Below, piece by piece: positions 35,985 to 47,055 of a stretch of 64,000 nucleotides of DNA. The position numbers were made by a program, and so were the translations under genes. Below the pieces are notes generated by a model. The model did no database searches. It saw only the letters and a list, made by a program, of their open reading frames with translations, and was not told the origin of the DNA. Location: contig NC_079507.1 in NCBI RefSeq assembly GCF_030052815.1, positions 55,655,119 to 55,719,118 on the forward strand. The letters are read 5' to 3'. Each line of letters starts with the position of its first letter. Position 1 is the stretch's first letter. The DNA comes from Hevea brasiliensis (Eukaryota; Streptophyta; Magnoliopsida; Malpighiales; Euphorbiaceae).

Positions 35985-36250
35985 AAAGAGTTCGGAGGAG
36001 ATTTCTTATCCGGTCTCCACTCAAAACATTAATAAATATTTAAAGGATATCGGAGGAGGGTTCTTATCCGGTCTCCACTCAAAGTTTTAATAAATAACCG
36101 TTAAATAGAGATCGGAGGAGAGTTCTTATCCGGTCTCCACTCAAAACATTAATAAATATTTAAAGGAGATCGGAGGAGGGTTCTTATCCGGTCTCCACTC
36201 AAAGTTTTAATAAATAACCATTAATAGAGATCGGAGGAGGGTTCTTATCC
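35985..36250 (+). repeat. Tandem units in A1 5' LTR (about 57 bp x 5)
   Basis: Five units with core GATCGGAGGAGRGTTCTTATCC and alternating tails (AAAACATTAATAAATATTTAAA versus AAAGTTTTAATAAATAAC in type). The paired array in the 3' LTR is 53,955-54,215. Confidence 0.9.
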
Positions 36251-36480
36251 GATTCTCACACCAAATCTTAACCCGTACGCAAAATAATCCCAATACCAAA
36301 AACAATTCGCGACGTCAATTCACTAAGGTTGTCTCATTTACTTGTGTATCTGGGTGATCCGAATTTAGTGAAAAATCGAATATTCCTTTCACCGAGAGGA
36401 TTAACATTGCCGTTCAAGCCCTCCTAACTAATTTATAAAGAATGTAAAAATTAAATCTACTTACCCTTATTAAGGGACGA

Positions 36481-36507
36481 GGTGGGGTGCCTAACACCTT
36501 CCCCACC
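36481..36507 (+). promoter_or_regulatory. U5 stem-loop GGTGGGG/CCCCACC
   Basis: Perfect 7-bp arms around TGCCTAACACCTT, conserved in three LTRs here even where neighbouring sequence differs. Confidence 0.65.
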
Positions 36508-36639
36508 CGTTTACGGACCCCGAACCTAGAATCTCTATTTTGAAGTGGTTTCATTTTTAATTTATCTTCCCAAATGGTTTTCTTTAGTTTCCCTCAAAAC
36601 TAAGGTGGCGACTCCTCACTCTTTCCCACTTCGGTGAGT

Positions 36640-36699
36640 GATCGTCCAGGCGACCGCAAAATCCCTTGCGACAGCTTGGCGACTCCGCTGGGGACGATC
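36640..36699 (+). promoter_or_regulatory. U5-leader stem bracketing the LTR end and PBS
   Basis: GATCGTCC (36,640-36,647) and GGACGATC (36,692-36,699) are perfect inverted copies that enclose the LTR end (36,673) and the PBS. In the RNA they could hold the primer site in a closed stem, as U5-leader stems do in other retroelements. Confidence 0.55.
36677..36695 (+). promoter_or_regulatory. Primer-binding site of A1
   Basis: TGGCGACTCCGCTGGGGAC starts four bases after the LTR. It would pair with a tRNA ending ...GGAGTCGCCA; Ogre/Tat elements are known to use tRNA-Arg, and this sequence looks compatible, but the exact tRNA was not checked. Confidence 0.85.
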
Positions 36700-37561
36700 C
36701 ACTAAGGACTGACTTAACCCCGGTCTAGTGGTCCAAAAGTAGATTTAATTTTGTTAGATCAAATTATAGTTAGATGGGCTCATTCGGCGATGTTTTATAC
36801 ATTAATTATTATTGCTGCTAACTATTTTGTTTGTTTTTTGCCTGTTCTATTTCCTCACAGTGCTCTTCATTTCAAAAAAAAAAGGGAAAAAGGGGAAAAA
36901 TGGAAAAATAAAATCCCCCTGAATTGGGAAGAGGTAAAGGTGTCCCTTCACACACTGAACACTCACACAATGTCCTCACACACTATGGTCCTAACCCGGG
37001 CTTTCTTACCCTTTTAGGAAAGTAGGAGGGGGTCATGTAGCGGTACCCGTGGGTTTTACCCCGTTAGTATCCGTGAAGGCTTCTGCTCAAATTGAAACTC
37101 GTTCTATTTACCGTGATACCCGTGGAATTTTCCCGACAATATCATGGGGGTAGAATGGGGCTCTACTGTTTACAGTAGGGGCAATTTGGGAACCTGTGGC
37201 TTTTAGAAAATTAGATCCTGAGCTAAACTATCACAATAGCTGAAAGCCGTAGTAAACTACCTTATAAGATAGAACTATCCAGATAGGTAGCGCTCACCCG
37301 GTATTAGGAGTCTCCCTACTATAGGACAAAAGGGGCATACCTACTCTTACCCTATGCTGCTTTAATTTCCTTTTGTTCATTTTTTTGAGGGTAATCTTGA
37401 ATCCTACTAGGACACCTACACATTTTCCTACTTTGATAAATGTGTACGTGTCACCCTGTCAACAGTATGATTCAAAATTACCCTAATTTGTCTTACTAAC
37501 GAATTTTCCCGCAGGCATTACCAAACCAAGAGTCTGTAAAAGGATAGGCATCATTTTTATC
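36696..37561 (+). other. A1 leader, no gene; possible leader intron
   Basis: Non-coding leader between the PBS region and ORF1. GAG/GTAAAG (donor from 36,934) and a pyrimidine-rich TTTTCCCGCAG (to 37,514) could bound a 581-bp intron ending 47 bases before the ORF1 ATG. The donor hexamer is the same as at 43,373. This is inference only. Confidence 0.35.
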
Positions 37562-39453
37562 ATGGCATCCTCGAGTCAGTCGGCAGAAGAGGCTCAGCAT
37601 GCTAAACTTTGGTCCAAATCAGCTCATAGGTCGGTACCCTCGCAAAATGATGTTTCCGAGGCACACGCTAGCTCAATACCTTCACTAGATCTGGATAAAA
37701 TAGAGGTCAGAATGAACAACCTCGAGGGTCTGTCTAATAGATGGAGGTCGCTTCCCGATCAGGTCAAGGTACGATTTGAAGAGAAGTACGGAAGGATTGC
37801 AACCTTAATGCGAGTCAAGGTCCAAATCCCGGCATTAAAAGCCATGTTGTCGGTTTGGAATCCTAAGTACGGGGTATTCTCTTTCAATGACATTGATACG
37901 GTTCCCACTATGGAAGAATATCAGGCATTACTAGGGATTCCGTACTCATTGCAGAACCGGATCTACCTACACCTTGAGCATAGGCAGACCTGGAAACGAT
38001 TAACACATTTGTTGGGCATCCCTTCGGAGAAGGCGAAGTCAAAAGAAACAGTCAAAGGGAACACACACGGATGGTATTTGACGTACCTCGAGAAGCGGTT
38101 AGATCATTACCTCCAAGAGAAACAGTGGGATCAAGCTTCAGTGGCACTCGCCTTGGGAATCTATGGTCCGCCTTCATTCCGGGGCCATTGGGAATCATCA
38201 CTTGCAGCGCGGTGGAGGTATTTTGGACAGTAGAAAGGCAGGGGATCAATCCGATGCCAGCAATTCTTGCAGAGACCCTGTTGACCCTTACACACTGCAG
38301 AAGACAGGGCAAAGGGTCCATTAAGTGTTGTTCTCAGTTGCTATACCTCTGGATTATCAGTCACGTGTGTCCCGTGGAGACAAAGGGATTGACTTGGTAC
38401 CTTGACCAGCCTCCCATCGAGAGAATGACCCGGTTAGTAATCAGTCTGAGGAATGAACAGCAGTGGTGGGAACGGATTTTGAGTTTCAATGGCCATAATT
38501 ACTGTTGGAGGAAGTCAGGACGCCGTGCCAACCCGCTCGACGGCATGTGGGTAATCAGGCGGTGTCCCTAATTGGAATAACCGGGTATACAAGTTACACT
38601 CCGGCATTGGTAATGAGGCAGTTTGGCTCAACACAGTCCGTGATCAACATCAAAGAATACCACCAAGGTCACTTCTACCATGAGCTCAAGGAAGAAGAAG
38701 GGTTGAAAATGGCTCGCAAGTCTTGGGAAAACATCACTCTGATGGAGAGATCACCCAAAGGCCCAAGTGCCTCGGGCGATTATCTTAAATGGAGAACTGA
38801 CAGGGACCGAGAACACTCTCATCAGAGAATTCAAGGACAAAGAACCTCGCCAAAACGCCCTATTAGAGGAAGCTGATAATCGCCTGGTTGACTCGCTACA
38901 AAAGGCAAATACCGAGAACTCACAGCTGCAAGAACGAATGAAACAATTGGAGGACCAACAGCAGAAACTTAAGAGAAGGGTAAGAAAGCTCAAGGAAGAG
39001 GCAAGGGCAGAAAGGATGGGGTTCGAAGAGCAAGAGGTACAGTGGGAAAAGGAAAGAGACTCTCTTCAAGCTGAGGCCAAAGAAATGAAAGTGCAGAATA
39101 GTAAGCTTCAGGAAAAGATGAAATACCAAGAAATACTCGTTGAAGAGTATAAGCAAGAAAACAAAAAGAAGAAGCTCGAAACAAAAGAACAGGCACTACT
39201 CGTCAACGATATCTTGAAAGAGTGTGCTAAAGAAAGGAAAGAGAAAGAAAAACAAGCTGCTCTCTATCAAGAACTGAAAGAGAATGTTGACCAGCTGGAG
39301 AGAATAATAGCACAGGGAAAACGAGAACTATTACCTGAATCCGAGTACGCTCTGAAAGCATTCGATCCTGCCAAGCAAGAAGAAAGGTTATATGAGTATC
39401 TCAGAAAATGTCATCTCATTATAAAGAACCTCCCAGAGCCTAGGCCGATGTAA
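37562..39453 (+). pseudogene. A1 ORF1: DUF7745-like head plus coiled coil, frameshifted
   Basis: Extra ORF placed before gag, as in Ogre elements. The ATG at 37,562 opens 223 codons with EKYGRIATLMRVKVQ, FSFNDIDTVPTMEEYQALLG and a KRLTHLLG stretch. I recognise these as the plant DUF7745-type domain, which is found in many retrotransposon-derived proteins and related in style to plant-mobile domains. The frame then shifts near 38,155 (continues through 38,571), near 38,545, and near 38,770. The last part (38,770-39,453) is a long coiled coil rich in E, K and Q. Full length would be about 630 residues. The role is unknown; a structural or chromatin-related role is speculation. The stop at 39,451 overlaps a GTAAAG donor-like word. 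Confidence 0.75.
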
Positions 39454-39793
39454 AGAATATGGTGTACAAATTATTTAGTTAATGAAATGATTTTTGGACC
39501 ATTGTTTAGTAAATTTGTGAATGAATAATATGACTCCCGTAGGAACTCCCTCGCTAGGGTTATGTGAAAAATTGAATGCGCTATATGGACAGGTATCATA
39601 AATGCGCATTCAATCCCGTCATTCACAGTCAGACTATCGGACGATGCCATGATAAAGTTGATGCGATTGTCCTTTTACAGATTTCAACCTGGCTCTCAAA
39701 TGCCATCAGATCCTTCGCCCGCACCAGGACTTTTAGTTTCTTTGCAAAATTCAAAGTTCATTTAAAATTTTCTTTTTTTTTTACCCCTCACAG
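39454..39793 (+). other. ORF1-gag spacer with a strong 3' splice site
   Basis: No coding sequence is supported. It ends in TTTTTTTTACCCCTCACAG (to 39,793), after which the Gag frame is open without an early ATG. A donor-like GTAAAG lies at 39,450. Joining the two would put the following sequence out of the gag frame and reach a stop after about ten codons, so the true donor may be elsewhere, for instance in the leader. Confidence 0.4.
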
Positions 39794-41683
39794 GAAATCA
39801 ATATTGATTCAAACAAGGCAAGTCTGACCAAGCACACGGTTCAACCTAAGCGAGTGTACTTAACAAGATCTCGAACAAGGAAGATAATGGAAAATCAGGA
39901 ACAAGTACAGAACCTACAGGGGCAAGTCTCCGAGTTGAAAGATCAGCTTTCTGAAATTATGAGACTAATGAAGGAAATGTCTCAGAATAAACCTACTTCA
40001 GAGCCTAGCCCATCATTACCTCCTCCGCCTCCTACGACAAATGATCCTCATCAAGCTTCAACTTCTTTTACCTTTCAATCTCCCATCCAGGACCCGACAA
40101 TCACTGTCAATCCGGTTACCACAAATAATGACCTACCTTACTCTCATTACCCAACCATTCCAAACACCGATCCTTACCCTTCAAATTCAATCCCTCCAAT
40201 TCACTTCACCCCTCATCTCCCAACTGGGGGAATATCCCAGGCAGTGGGAGGGGAAAATAAGTCAAAAGAAAGCGAGAAACTGTCTGCCCTAGAGGAAAGA
40301 TTGAGAGCAATTGAAGGGCTGAATATGTATGGCTCTGTGGATGTGGCATCACTTAGATTGGTTCCCGATGTGGTGGTACCTCCTAAATTCAAGGTCCCCG
40401 ATTTTGACAAGTATACTGGGAATTCGGACCCTCGAATTCATTTGGCCACCTATATTGCCAAGATGTCCTCTATGACAGATGATGACAGATTGTTAATCCA
40501 CTTCTTCCACGAAAGCCTCTCCGAGCAAACGAGGTGGTGCGTCAGATTAGATAGGAGCAGCATCACGCCCTGGAAGGATTTAGCCGAGGCCTTTTGAAGC
40601 AAGTACAAATTTAATCACGATGTGGCCCCCACAAGGAGGGATCTTCTAACAGTGCGAAAAGACCGGAAAGCTTCAAGGAGTATTCCCAAACATGGAGAGA
40701 AAAGGCGGCGAAGTCCACCCTCCGTGATCGACAATGAGTCAGGTTTCTCTATTTATTGAGACTTTGAAGGCTCCCTACTTCAACTTGATGATTGGGAACA
40801 CTTCCAACAGTTTCTCTGACATCATCCAGACGGGTGAGAGAATTGAAGCCAACTTAAGAATGGGACGACTGCAGGAGTCAGCTGAGAACCCTGCAAAGAA
40901 AACTGCCAATTTTGGCAAGAAAAAGGAGAGTGACGTGCATTCCATCACTCGGCAGAATAATTACTCCCGCTTCCCAAAATAACTACCGCCATATCCTCCC
41001 TCTCATGGCCAAACCATCGCAAACATTCCACCTCCTCTCCCAAATTATCCACAACCGCGCCCACAATATGCCCCACCTACAAATTTCCAACCAAGACCAC
41101 CTCCTCCTCCCGTTCAACCAAGACCACCACAAAACAACCCAAGACCTCCAAGGAACCCTGATCCACCTCTTCCCCTCCCTCTTAGTGAAATATACCGATA
41201 CCTTGTCGGTATAAACCAAATTGTACCAGTCTCCTTAGACCCAATCCAGCCGCCATATCCCAGGTGGTATGATGCCACTGCCCATTGTGAGTATCATGGA
41301 GGAGCACAAGGGCACTCAACCGACAACTGCGGGGCACTCAGAGGGAGAGTGCACGCTTTAATCCGAAACGGGTGGTTGAAGATCGAGGGAAATGGTTCCC
41401 TCCCCAATGTTACCTCAAACCCACTGCCTAACCATAATACGGGCAGTGGTGTAAATATGATAGAGTCTAAGGGAGAAGGATTAACACCAGAAGTGGATAA
41501 GCTGGTTCCTTACTTTAAGGAGATTTTTGCTGTAGCAATGAGGGAAGGCTACCTTTGCCCTCAGGTAGCGGGATTCAAAGAGAGTACGGGGTGTCCTTAC
41601 CATGGAGGGCAGCTGACCATGAGCTGCAAGATTGTGAGGGGTTCAGGCAAGAAGTCCGGAACTTATTATCTCTCAAGGTTCTG
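39794..41683 (+). pseudogene. A1 gag, frameshifted
   Basis: Gag of the Ogre-like element. The N-terminal part (39,794-40,594) has an LTRSRTRK segment, a short coiled coil, a proline-rich stretch and then PPKFKVPDFDKYTGNSDPRIHL and IHFFHESLSEQT, the usual start of a retrotransposon Gag core. An in-frame TGA at 40,595 and frame changes near 40,660 and 40,980 follow. The second half includes IETLKAPYFNLMIG (40,750) and a zinc-binding C-x2-H-type knuckle HCEYHGGAQGHSTDNC (41,283-41,330), the variant form usual in Tat elements. No ATG is needed at the very start if a spliced leader is used. Not translatable as one protein now. Confidence 0.85.
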
Positions 41684-43372
41684 AGGTGCCAGACAAAGTC
41701 AAAGACGGAAGGGGGAGTGAACACCACTAGGTTCAGCCAAACTGCTTCTACCTCCAAGCCCAGAATCGCCTTCTCACCCCCAGTAGCCTCACCGCCAGTA
41801 ACGGTTATCCGAACTCGGCCTCAGCTCCCCGTCACCAATACTCACGCTGTCCCATGGAATTATAATTTCCAAGTTTTCACTCAGGGAGCGTCAAGCAGTA
41901 CATCCGCTCCCAGTCTCGCCTCACCTCCGGCACCACCAAAACCATGTTTCGCTCCTCACGAGCATTTCAGAATGACTTATGCTGGACCTACTAGCAACAT
42001 TACTCCCCGAACTAGTCCTCAGCCCGTTATCACCACAAAGCCCTCCTCCCTTGAGCAAGAAGTCGAGTTTATAACTCGAAGTGGGAGGTGTTACGGGAAC
42101 GAAGAAAGAGAAAAGAGGAAAGGGAAAGTAAAAATGGGAGAGTCATCAAGAAATACAGAAGAGGAGGTTGAGAAAGCAGGGGAAGTAGACCCTGCTGAAC
42201 ATAAGGAAGAGGAAGAACTGCTGCTCCAAATAATGAAACAGAGCGAGTATGATGTGGTGGAGCAGTTGAGAAAAACACCCGCCCGGATTTCACTGTTATC
42301 ACTGATCCTGAGCTCGGAAGTCCACCGACAAGCCTTACAAAGAATCCTGGATCAAGCCTTTGTAAACCCCGACATTACTCCGGGGCAGTTTGAGAAGATA
42401 GTAGAACAAATCCAGGCATCCAGCTTTGTAGCCTTTTCTGAAGAGGAGGTAAACCCCACAGGCTTAGGGCACAATAAAGCTCTACATGTAACTGTGAAGT
42501 GTAAGGGTTGTATAGTGGCCAAGGTCCTCATCGATAATGGATCAGCCCTTAATGTACTGCCTAGCGCTACCTTAGCCAGGCTGCCGGTCGACCAATCATA
42601 TATACGTCAGAGTGCTATGGTGGTAAGAGCCTTTGACGGTACCAGGAGAGAGGTGCTGGGAGACATTGACTTGCCAATCCAAGTCGGTGCATGTACTTTC
42701 AACGTCACGTTCCAGGTAATGAACATTGGTAGCTTACACTATCTTTGTTGGGAGGCCATGGATCCATTCTGCGAATGCTGTTCCTTCAACTTTGCACCAG
42801 AAGATCAAATACATTAAGGACGGCAAAATCATCACTGTAAGGGGCGAAGAAGCCATACTGGTCACCAAACCGCAATCACTTCCTTATGTGGAAGCGGCCG
42901 AGGAATCGTTGGAGAGTTCTTTCCAGGCCCTTGAACTGCAAGATACCGGGAAGGAGGGGGCTATGGCTACGGTGGCCAAAGTGATGTCGAGGAACGGGTA
43001 TCAAGAGGGGAAAGGCTTGGGCACCGCACTGCAAGGAATCGTGGAACCCATACCGGCTATTCAGAAGATAGGCCGTTGTAGTTTGGGATATAAGGAGGAT
43101 GCCCTCATGGATGGGCGGTTCTGGATGAGGAAAATACTTCGGGATCAGAGGTTTGACCAGGAGATGGGAAAGATGAAAATAGTCCCGAGAATTACGGAGA
43201 TCTTCACTAAACCGGTCATTCAACATCCGGCAAATACAGAAGAATCACCCGATGATCCATCCATAGATGTCATCCAACTGGATTCCTTGTATGAGGCCCT
43301 AGTTTCGCGAATGGCTGAGGGGCAAGAGCTGAACAACTGGACGACGGAGGATATCCCTGTACTCAATTTCGA
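41684..43372 (+). pseudogene. A1 protease and G-patch (end of exon before intron)
   Basis: Continues from gag after a frame change near 41,560-41,680. A low-complexity proline/serine linker leads to the aspartic protease with VLIDNGSALNVLP (catalytic Asp at 42,533-42,535; the DNGSALN form is typical of Tat elements). A one-base shift near 42,745 interrupts the GRPWIHSA part. Then comes a G-patch domain (42,961-43,091) with MSRNGYQEGKGLG and GIVEPI. G-patches bind RNA or activate DEAH helicases; in some retroviruses one follows the protease too. The frame would stop at TAA 43,374-43,376 if unspliced. The 43,373 splice site avoids that stop. Confidence 0.85.
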
Positions 43373-43555
43373 GTAAAGTACCTCTGGTTATCTACACTTG
43401 ATCATTTTGTCCATGGTGACAAGTGTAATACTGTAAATGGACCTTTTCTTATGGCATTAATATTAATGAATTGATAGCGCATTTTAAATCCAATACTCTC
43501 TTTCTTTCCTTTTTAATTCCATCCTTATAATACGTTCTATTCTTTATTCATTCAG
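43373..43555 (+). other. Ogre-type intron between protease and RT (183 bp)
   Basis: The donor GTAAAG overlaps the stop codon of the upstream frame, and the acceptor is TTTATTCATTCAG. The interior is T-rich. Splicing joins a GA/G glutamate codon, and the downstream frame is then open from 43,556 through the first RT codons up to a single TAG at 43,977. Ogre elements are known to have a partly spliced intron at exactly this place, which sets the ratio of Gag-Pro to full polyprotein. Confidence 0.85.
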
Positions 43556-46500
43556 GACCATTCATCAATTAACACCTAATAATCCAATAGACTCAGAATT
43601 TCCTCTGGTAAATTTTGAAATCCCCATAACTGCCATTACTTCAAGTGATTCTGAGGAAGACCTTACAGAAAAAGACAGTGAAAAGGATGAACCCTCCCTC
43701 GTGCCTTGTGGAGACGAAACGCGCACAATAAACTTGGGCACGGAAGAAGTAAAAAGGGAACTTAAGGTAGTGGAGAGTGAGGAATTGGGAGATATGATCG
43801 GTGCAGCTAAAGAATTCCTCGACGTGTTTTCCTGGAGCTATGATGATATGGTGGGTTTGGACCCTCAGATAGTAACGCACAAAATTCCCTTAATTCCAGG
43901 AACGATTCCGGTGAAGCAGAAACTAAGGAGAATGAATCCCGACACACTGCTCAAGGTTCGGAATGAAGTCAAGAAATAGTATGACGCCGGGTTCTTGGAA
44001 GTAGTCAAATATCCCCAATGGGTGGCTAACGTCGTCCCGGTAATGAAGAAGAACGGGAGAGTCAGGGTATGCATTGACTACAGGGATCTTAATAAAGCTA
44101 GCTTGAAAGACGATTTCCCTCTCCCCCACATCGATGTGCTAGTTGACAATGCTGCGGGATTGGGTAGGTGTTCGTGCATTGATGGGGCATCAGGGTACAA
44201 TCAGATCCCAATAGACGAGGAAGACAAGGATAAAACTGCTTTCATCACTCAATGGGGAGTATTTTGCTATTGGGTCATGCCCTTCGGGTTGAAGAATGCC
44301 GGGGCTACTTACCAGCGCGCGATGGTCACATTATTCCACGATATGATGCATAAAGAAGTGGAGGTATACGTGGATGATATGATCATCAAATCCAGGGGAG
44401 AAGAGAGCCACGTTCAGGTGATGAGGAGGGTATTCGAAAGGCTCAGGAAATACCAGTTGAAACTGAACCCTGCCAAATGCATATTCGGAGCTAGATCGGG
44501 AAAGTTGTTGGGATTCATAGTAAGCGAGAAAGGGATAGAAGTAGATCCAGACAAAGTTCGAGCTATTCAAGAAATGCCATCCCCAAAGATAGAAAGGGAG
44601 GTGCGCAGTTTTCTGGGAAAGTTGAACTACATTTCGAGATTTATTTCTAATCTCACTGCCAAAGCTGAGCCTATTTTTAGATTACTCCGGAAGAACAACT
44701 CTACTCAATGGGATTCAGTTTGTCAAGAGGCTTTTGAGAAAATCAAGCAGTATCTGTCAAATCCACCAGTGTTGGTTCCACCTGTGGCGGGCAGGCCTCT
44801 GATCCTGTATATGGCAGTCCAGCAGAACTCGATGGGATGTGTTTTGGGACAACATGATGATACCGGCCGAAAAGAGAGGGCTATTTATTATCTAAGCAAA
44901 AAGTTCAATGACTGTGAGTCAAGGTACTCTTTCTTAGAAAAGACTTGCTGTGCGTTAGCCTGGACAGCAAGTCGCCTCAAGCACTACATGTTGAATCACA
45001 AGACATGGCTCATCTCCAGGATGGATCCTATCAGATATGTATTCGAGAGCCCATTCGTGCCAGGAAGGATAGCCAAGTGGCAGGTTATACTCTCCCAATA
45101 TGACATAGTCTACATGACCCGGAAAGCGGTGAAAGGCAGCGTGATTGCTGACCTCCTAGCAGAAAATCCTATCCAGGATTATGAAGCTCTGGATTTTGAG
45201 TTCCCTGATGAGCATATTAATGAAGTAGACTGCGAAGAAGGGGGGCCAGCCGATGTATGGGAAATGTATTTCGACGGAGCTGTCAATTTGTCAGGTAATG
45301 GAATTGGAGCAGTATTGATATCCCCTGATGGGAAGCACTTTCCGATAGCTGTTAAGTTGAGGTTTGACTGTACCAACAATGTCGCGGAATACGAAGCTTG
45401 TGTAATGGGTCTACAAGCTGCTATCGAAATGAAAATCAGAAAGTTGGAGGTGTACGGAGACTCGGCTCTGATAATTTATCAAGTCAAGGGAGAATGGCAA
45501 ACTAAGGATCCCAAGTTGATCCCATATCAGAAGTACTTACTGGAGCTGATTAAGGAATTCGAAGAAATCTCTTTCACTCATCTTAGCAGAGACAAGAATC
45601 AATTTGCTGATGCTTTAGCTACTCTAGCCGTTATGGCTCAAATGGAAGAAGGGCAGACAACTCAAGCATTGAGGGTTAAAGCAAGGGATGAACCAGCCTA
45701 CTGCTTCATGATTGAAGAAGAGCCCAATGGAAAGCCTTGGTATCATGACATCCCGGCTCATCAGAGAACTGCAGAATTCTCGAGGGCAAGCAAAAATGAA
45801 AAGAAGATGATTCGGAGATTAGCATTGGGATACTTCCCCAGTGGAGAAACCCTATACAAGAGGAGCTCCAACGGCGAATTATTGAGATGTGTAGATGCAA
45901 AAGAGGCAAAGAGAATCCTCTTTGAGACTCATGAGGGAAATTGCGCAACCCATGCCAATGGGCACATGATGGCCAAGCAAATCATGCGACGTGGGTATTT
46001 TTGGACCACAATGGAGAAGGATAGCATCGAGTATTTCCGGAAGTGCCATAAGTGTCAGATCTATGCCGATCCGATAAACGTCCCACCTCATAAGCTGTTC
46101 AACCTCGTCTCACCATGGCCTTTCGCAATGTGGGGCATCGATGTGATTGGTTCCATCAATCCCAAGGCATCCAATGGACACAGATTTATCCTAGTGGCCA
46201 TCGACTATTTCTCCAAATGGATCGAAGCAACGTCGTATGCTCACATCACGCAGAACACGTTTCTTAAATTCTTCAAAAGCAATATCATCTGCCGGCATGG
46301 TCTCCCGAATGAAATTGTCACTGATAATGCCAAGAACTTGAATGGTCCGAAGATTCAGGAATTATGTGATCAATACAAAATCCGGCATCTCAATTCCTCC
46401 CCGTACCGTCCCCAGATGAATGGAGCGGTGGAAGCCGCGAACAAAAATCTAAAGAGAATAATCCGGAAAATGACGGTCACATATAGGGATTGGCATGATA

Positions 46501-46982
46501 TGCTCCCCTACGCTCTTCACGCATACCGGACTTCCGTGAGGACCTCAACCGAGGCAACTCCATACTCACTGGTCTACGGGATGGAAGCAGTATTACCTAT
46601 TGAAGTTGAAATTCCTTCCCTAAGGGTTCTGAAGGAATCAGGGATTGATGAATCAGAATGGATCCAGTCAAGGTTGGATCAGTTAAACCTGCTGGACGAG
46701 AAAAGATTAACAGCAGCATGTCATGGGCAATTATACCAGAGGAGAATGGCCAGGGCATTTGATAAAGGTATCCGCCCACGCGAATTCCAACCCGGGGACC
46801 TAGTTCTGAAGAAAGTACTGCCGAACCAAAACGATCCCCGGGGCAAATGGTCACCAACCTACGAGGGACCCTATGTGGTTAAAAAGGCATTTTCTGGAGG
46901 AGCCTTGATCTTGACCCACATGGACGGTGAAGAGTTTCCGAGACCTGTGAATGCCGACACTGTCAAGAAGTACTATGCATAA
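43556..46982 (+). pseudogene. A1 pol: RT, RNase H, second RNase H, integrase
   Basis: After the splice acceptor the frame runs to 46,982 with one in-frame TAG (43,977-43,979), probably a C-to-T change of a Gln codon. From 43,995 there are 995 uninterrupted codons. RT: VCIDYRDLNKA, MPFGLKNAGATYQR, catalytic YVDD at 44,367-44,378. First RNase H (about 44,770-45,150): AIYYLSKKFNDCESRY, but ILYMAV replaces the usual acidic start, so it looks degenerate. Second, archaeal-type RNase H (45,255-45,640): FDGA, AEYEA, GDSAL and ADALATL, all four acidic residues present; dual RNase H is a Tat hallmark. Integrase: zinc-binding HEGNCATHANGH...CHKCQ, then GIDVIG, VTDNA and AVEAANK as the DDE triad (about 46,137, 46,322, 46,431), and a GPYVV C-terminal module; no chromodomain. 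Confidence 0.93.
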
Positions 46983-47015
46983 AATGAGTGAAGGACGAAA
47001 ACCCGAAAGGGCGTC

Positions 47016-47055
<40 letters not shown>

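Larger units (their letters stand above)
30967..36673 (+). repeat. 5' LTR of A1 (5,707 bp)
   Basis: Starts TGTCGACACC and ends TTGCGACA just before the PBS. From left to right it holds a CCGATC-rich start, the antisense gene (31,557-33,394), its TATA box, a GATCGG-rich block with short repeats (33,650-34,560), a short antisense frame, the sense TATA box (34,992), a tandem array (35,985-36,250) and U5 stem-loops. Confidence 0.96.

Noticed and set aside
36751..37017. Hydrophobic 88-codon frame in the A1 leader
   Set aside because: It lies in the leader between PBS and ORF1, overlaps a likely intron donor, and includes a low-complexity lysine run. There is no support as a gene.
39450..39793. 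Intron fusing ORF1 to gag
   Set aside because: The best donor/acceptor pair gives an out-of-frame product that stops after about ten codons. It was kept only as a possible acceptor with another donor.
41555..41683. Two overlapping frames across the gag/protease border as a programmed frameshift
   Set aside because: The element has several other random frameshifts, and I saw no slippery heptamer with a following structure, so a simple mutation is more likely.
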